This document shows positions 16,203-18,358 of a stretch of DNA of 18,358 bases, one piece after another. The translations under genes and the position numbers were made by a program. The notes below the pieces were generated by a model. It was not told where the DNA came from. It worked only from the letters and a program-made list of their open reading frames with translations, and did no database searches. The stretch is from Nanobdellota archaeon (GTDB lineage Archaea > Nanobdellota > Nanobdellia > Pacearchaeales > GW2011-AR1): NCBI GenBank assembly GCA_018817905.1, contig JAHISS010000012.1:1-18358 (forward strand), written 5' to 3'. Each line of letters begins with the position of its first letter. The stretch's first letter is position 1.

Positions 16203-17060
16203 TCATTCCTTGCTTAGTGTTATTCCCTTGTAATCAAACTTAAACGGCAGGACGCGGAGTTTTGGAATTGTTTTTTTTAAGGAGTTTAGTTTTTGTATCA
16301 AGTTATTTTTCCGTTCTGGTTTTGTGTAGAAAAGCATGCACCCGCCTCCGCCAGCGCCGGTTGCGCGAACAGCGAGGTAATAATCTTTGCAAGCTTTTTG
16401 GATTTTTTTCATTGTGGATGATTCAACATCTTTGTGGAGCATTTTTTGCAGCTCCCAAGTTTCGTTAAGAAGGTTTGTCATTGCTTTTTCGTTTTCAATG
16501 TGTTTGAACATTTCTTTTCCAATTGATTTCATTCTGTCAATTGTTGGGATGAATCTGATATAACGACTTCCTTCGAAAACTCTTTCGTGGACATTTGCAG
16601 AGATGTGACCTTCGCCGGTGAAGATTAAAACAAGTCTTTTGTAAAGATGTTCTGCTTTGTGTTTTTGGATTTTTATTTTTTGGATGGAATTGTCTCTTCT
16701 GAATTCCCAATAATTAACGCCCCCAAAAATCGCAGCTGCCTGGTCTTGGAAGCCGGCTCGCTGACCGACGATAGCGTTTTCAAAAATATGAACGCGTTTG
16801 ATTAGCTCGTTTTTGTTTTTTATCAGCGATGGATTTGCTGCGACAAGGTAGACAGTTCTTAATGCTCCGGACGTGCCGAGGCCTGAATGTCCTGGAACGT
16901 TTTCAAGAGAGCTTATGAGTTTGCCGCCTTTCAGTGTTGCAGAAACTCGCAAGTTTATTGCTGCGTTCAAAACTCCGCCGCCGAACTCTTTTCTAAACGG
17001 ATCTGCGTCGCTCCAACCGGCTGAAATATCAATCCGAACAGGAGCTGTTACTTTTATCAT
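16203..17060 (-). CDS. GHMP-family sugar kinase (heptose/fucose kinase-like)
   Basis: This 285-residue protein has all three GHMP motifs. Motif 1 is APVRIDISAGWSDADPF followed by GGGVLNAAIN (6-36). Motif 2, the ATP-binding loop, is PGHSGLGTSGA (56-66). Motif 3 is RATGAGGGGCMLF (232-244). AGFQDQAAAIFGGVNYWEF (102-120) resembles the AG-QDQ-AA-FGG segment of D-glycero-D-manno-heptose 7-phosphate kinase (HddA) and L-fucokinase-like enzymes, with Asp106 as the likely catalytic residue. I therefore expect it to phosphorylate a sugar or sugar phosphate for nucleotide-sugar and surface-glycan synthesis, which would suit a cell rich in N-glycosylation sequons. That link is inference. The start is fixed by a perfect GAGGTGAT ribosome binding site six bases upstream. 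The family is certain; the substrate is not. Confidence 0.88.
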   Translation of the reverse strand: MIKVTAPVRIDISAGWSDADPFRKEFGGGVLNAAINLRVSATLKGGKLISSLENVPGHSGLGTSGALRTVYLVAANPSLIKNKNELIKRVHIFENAIVGQRAGFQDQAAAIFGGVNYWEFRRDNSIQKIKIQKHKAEHLYKRLVLIFTGEGHISANVHERVFEGSRYIRFIPTIDRMKSIGKEMFKHIENEKAMTNLLNETWELQKMLHKDVESSTMKKIQKACKDYYLAVRATGAGGGGCMLFYTKPERKNNLIQKLNSLKKTIPKLRVLPFKFDYKGITLSKE

Positions 17061-17066
17061 TAATTT

Positions 17067-17074
17067 ATCACCTC
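17067..17074 (-). promoter_or_regulatory. Strong Shine-Dalgarno site of the GHMP kinase
   Basis: On the minus strand GAGGTGAT, the exact complement of the archaeal 16S rRNA 3' end (ATCACCTC), lies six bases before the ATG at 17060. It confirms the start codon. Confidence 0.85.
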
Positions 17075-17096
17075 TTGTTTATAAAAGTTGAATAGA

Positions 17097-17105
17097 GTTT
17101 TTATA
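17097..17105 (-). promoter_or_regulatory. Probable TATA box of the GHMP kinase
   Basis: TATAAAAAC on the minus strand lies about 40 bases before the ATG, leaving a short leader that contains the ribosome binding site. Confidence 0.5.
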
Positions 17106-17181
17106 TTTTCTTGTTTTGGGAAATAGCTTAGCTTTCTGAAATTCGCGTCGTGACTTGTATTTTTGCTTCCCACCCAACTCG

Positions 17182-17305
17182 CGGCCACGCGCCTTTAATT
17201 GATTGGAATTGGTGGCGCGTAACGCGCTCGCCCACCCATTGGTCCAAACCATCTACAGTTTTCGACTATGTGTTACCGACGTGGCTGGTTTGGTTATGGG
17301 TTGTA
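17182..17305. ncRNA. Possible structured RNA in a GC-rich intergenic island
   Basis: This stretch is much richer in G and C than its surroundings and can form successive hairpins. ACGCGCC (17187-17193) pairs with GGCGCGT (17214-17220), with GCGCG-TAA-CGCGC next to it as an alternative. ACCCAT plus CCAAACCA (17234-17239, 17244-17251) pairs with TGGTTTGG plus ATGGGT (17286-17293, 17296-17301). The rest of 17106-17538 shows no gene. I recognise no known RNA family; RNase P, SRP and tRNA signatures are absent. The strand is undetermined. Confidence 0.35.
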
Positions 17306-17538
17306 AAAATACTCGCCGGAGAAAAAACCACCTCAGAAAGCTAATTAAAAATTTTTTAGATGTGCAATCCCATCCCCGCCCCAAACGATTATCCCATAAA
17401 CCAGACGACTATTATTGATGTTTGGATATGTAATCATAAAATTGGTGAATTAGATTTTACAGTTGCATCAAATCAATCTTTGTAAACAACAAATAATTTT
17501 TCTCTGCGCCCTTTCCTCACCACTTCAAACTTATAAAA

Positions 17539-18358
17539 TTATCCTACCCCACCCCTCCCCTTCTCCCCCTTCCGCACTTCCGCCTTAATATCATCCAACG
17601 TAGCAATATCCTTCAAATGATAATCCGGCCTATAATGTGTAATCCTAGGAAACCTCATCGCAAAACCAGAGTCATATGAAGGCGAACCCTGAATATTTTG
17701 ATAAGTAACAGACACAACAATCTTCGGCTTCACCACAACCGTCTTGCCCTTCTCACTTTCAATCAACGGCTTCAACAACTTAGTCATCTCCGCATAAGTC
17801 GTCCCCTCCTCTTGCTCAAGCTCCTTCAACCCAGAAGAAACCTTCCCGACATCAAGATACTTATCTCCATCCCTGCAAGCAACAATATAACTCGTCAACC
17901 ATCCTCCCCTCTTCCCGCTTCCATACTCTGCCCCCGTAACCACCAAATCCAAATCATTCGCCGCAGGCTTCATCTTAACAATATAACCAACTCTCCTTCC
18001 CTGCTGATACGGCGCGTCCAACGTCTTCACCATAATTCCTTCCTCTCCCGACTTCAACGCCTCATGATAAAACTTCAACGCATCCTCCTCGCTGTCAGTA
18101 ACAATCTGCATCGAAGGCCTAATCTTCCATTTCTCATACGGAATCAATTTCTCCAACAACTTCCTTCGCTTCGTAAACGGCTCCTGCATCATGCTCTTCC
18201 CGTCATGATAAATCACATCAAAAACATTCACCTCAACAGGCAGTTCCTTTTCCAGCTTCTCAATATCATACTTTCTCCTAATCCTCTGAGAAATCGCCTC
18301 AAACGGCCGCTGTTGCCGAGTTTTCGGATCATAACCAACGACCTCCGAATCCAAAATA
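17539..18358 (-). CDS. lig: ATP-dependent DNA ligase, C-terminal part (5' end outside window)
   Basis: The frame is open to the window edge, and the first codons read I-L-D-S-E-V-V, which is nucleotidyltransferase motif III, so the gene continues beyond the window. Counting from that Leu, motif IIIa is EVNVFDVIY (41-49), motif IV is EEGIMVK (104-110) and motif V is YIVKMK (124-129). An OB-fold domain follows (about 135-271), with the conserved YQNIQGSPSYDSGFAMRFPR including the RFPR of motif VI. The missing half should carry the N-terminal DNA-binding domain and the active-site lysine motif KxDG. The protein seals nicks in DNA with ATP during replication and repair, and is the standard archaeal replicative ligase. 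Identification is secure. Confidence 0.93.
   Translation of the reverse strand, partial: ILDSEVVGYDPKTRQQRPFEAISQRIRRKYDIEKLEKELPVEVNVFDVIYHDGKSMMQEPFTKRRKLLEKLIPYEKWKIRPSMQIVTDSEEDALKFYHEALKSGEEGIMVKTLDAPYQQGRRVGYIVKMKPAANDLDLVVTGAEYGSGKRGGWLTSYIVACRDGDKYLDVGKVSSGLKELEQEEGTTYAEMTKLLKPLIESEKGKTVVVKPKIVVSVTYQNIQGSPSYDSGFAMRFPRITHYRPDYHLKDIATLDDIKAEVRKGEKGRGGVG

Overview
The window looks like DPANN-type archaeal DNA, probably from the Woesearchaeota/Pacearchaeota group. The genome is AT-rich and promoters carry TTTAAATA-type TATA boxes a few tens of bases before start codons. One gene has a perfect archaeal GAGGTGAT ribosome binding site. There is an archaeal-type ATP-dependent DNA ligase, a PRC-barrel membrane protein, and surface proteins with the I/F-TG-x-V motif and very many N-glycosylation sequons. 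The lineage is inferred from style, not from a marker gene.

Layout. A partial membrane protein with a C-terminal PRC barrel (1-917, +) converges on one enormous gene (1251-14498, -, 4415 codons). That gene encodes a cell-surface protein anchored at both ends: a cytoplasmic N-terminus, a transmembrane helix, acidic linkers, cadherin-like repeats, an intein (Hint) domain, a probable seven-bladed repeat domain, Ig-like and LamG-like units, a Cys-rich knot, a second transmembrane segment and a cytoplasmic tail with two helix-turn-helix repeats. Upstream lies about 870 bp of non-coding DNA with interlocking inverted repeats. A minus-strand group follows: a putative zinc metallopeptidase, a DUF167/YggU protein and a GHMP sugar kinase. 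Next comes a GC-rich non-coding stretch that can fold strongly, and last the 3' half of the DNA ligase (17539 to the window end, -).

The striking part is what the giant gene contains. Three compact toxin-antitoxin (TA) cassettes lie antisense inside it: a ribbon-helix-helix antitoxin with a PIN toxin (3025-3660), a RelB/RelE-like pair (3823-4373), and a DUF433 antitoxin with a DUF5615/PIN_5 toxin (10332-10929). Each has its own TATA box and ends within a few bases of resumed host sequence. The giant reading frame stays open through all of them. The DUF433/DUF5615 cassette lies inside the intein, at the place where a homing endonuclease usually sits. A tRNA gene with its own TATA box, on the same strand as the giant gene, is also inside the intein, between two copies of the C-terminal half of the Hint domain. 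The tRNA has a CAA (Leu, UUG) anticodon but a serine-like body with G at the discriminator position.

My reading, which is inference, is that the intein and a repeated extracellular domain act as tolerated landing sites for selfish cargo. Only cargo whose opposite strand can be read as protein is kept. The two antitoxin/toxin genes whose codons are exactly in register with the giant frame contain none of TTA, CTA or TCA, the codons that would put stops into the giant gene, although neighbouring TA genes use them freely.
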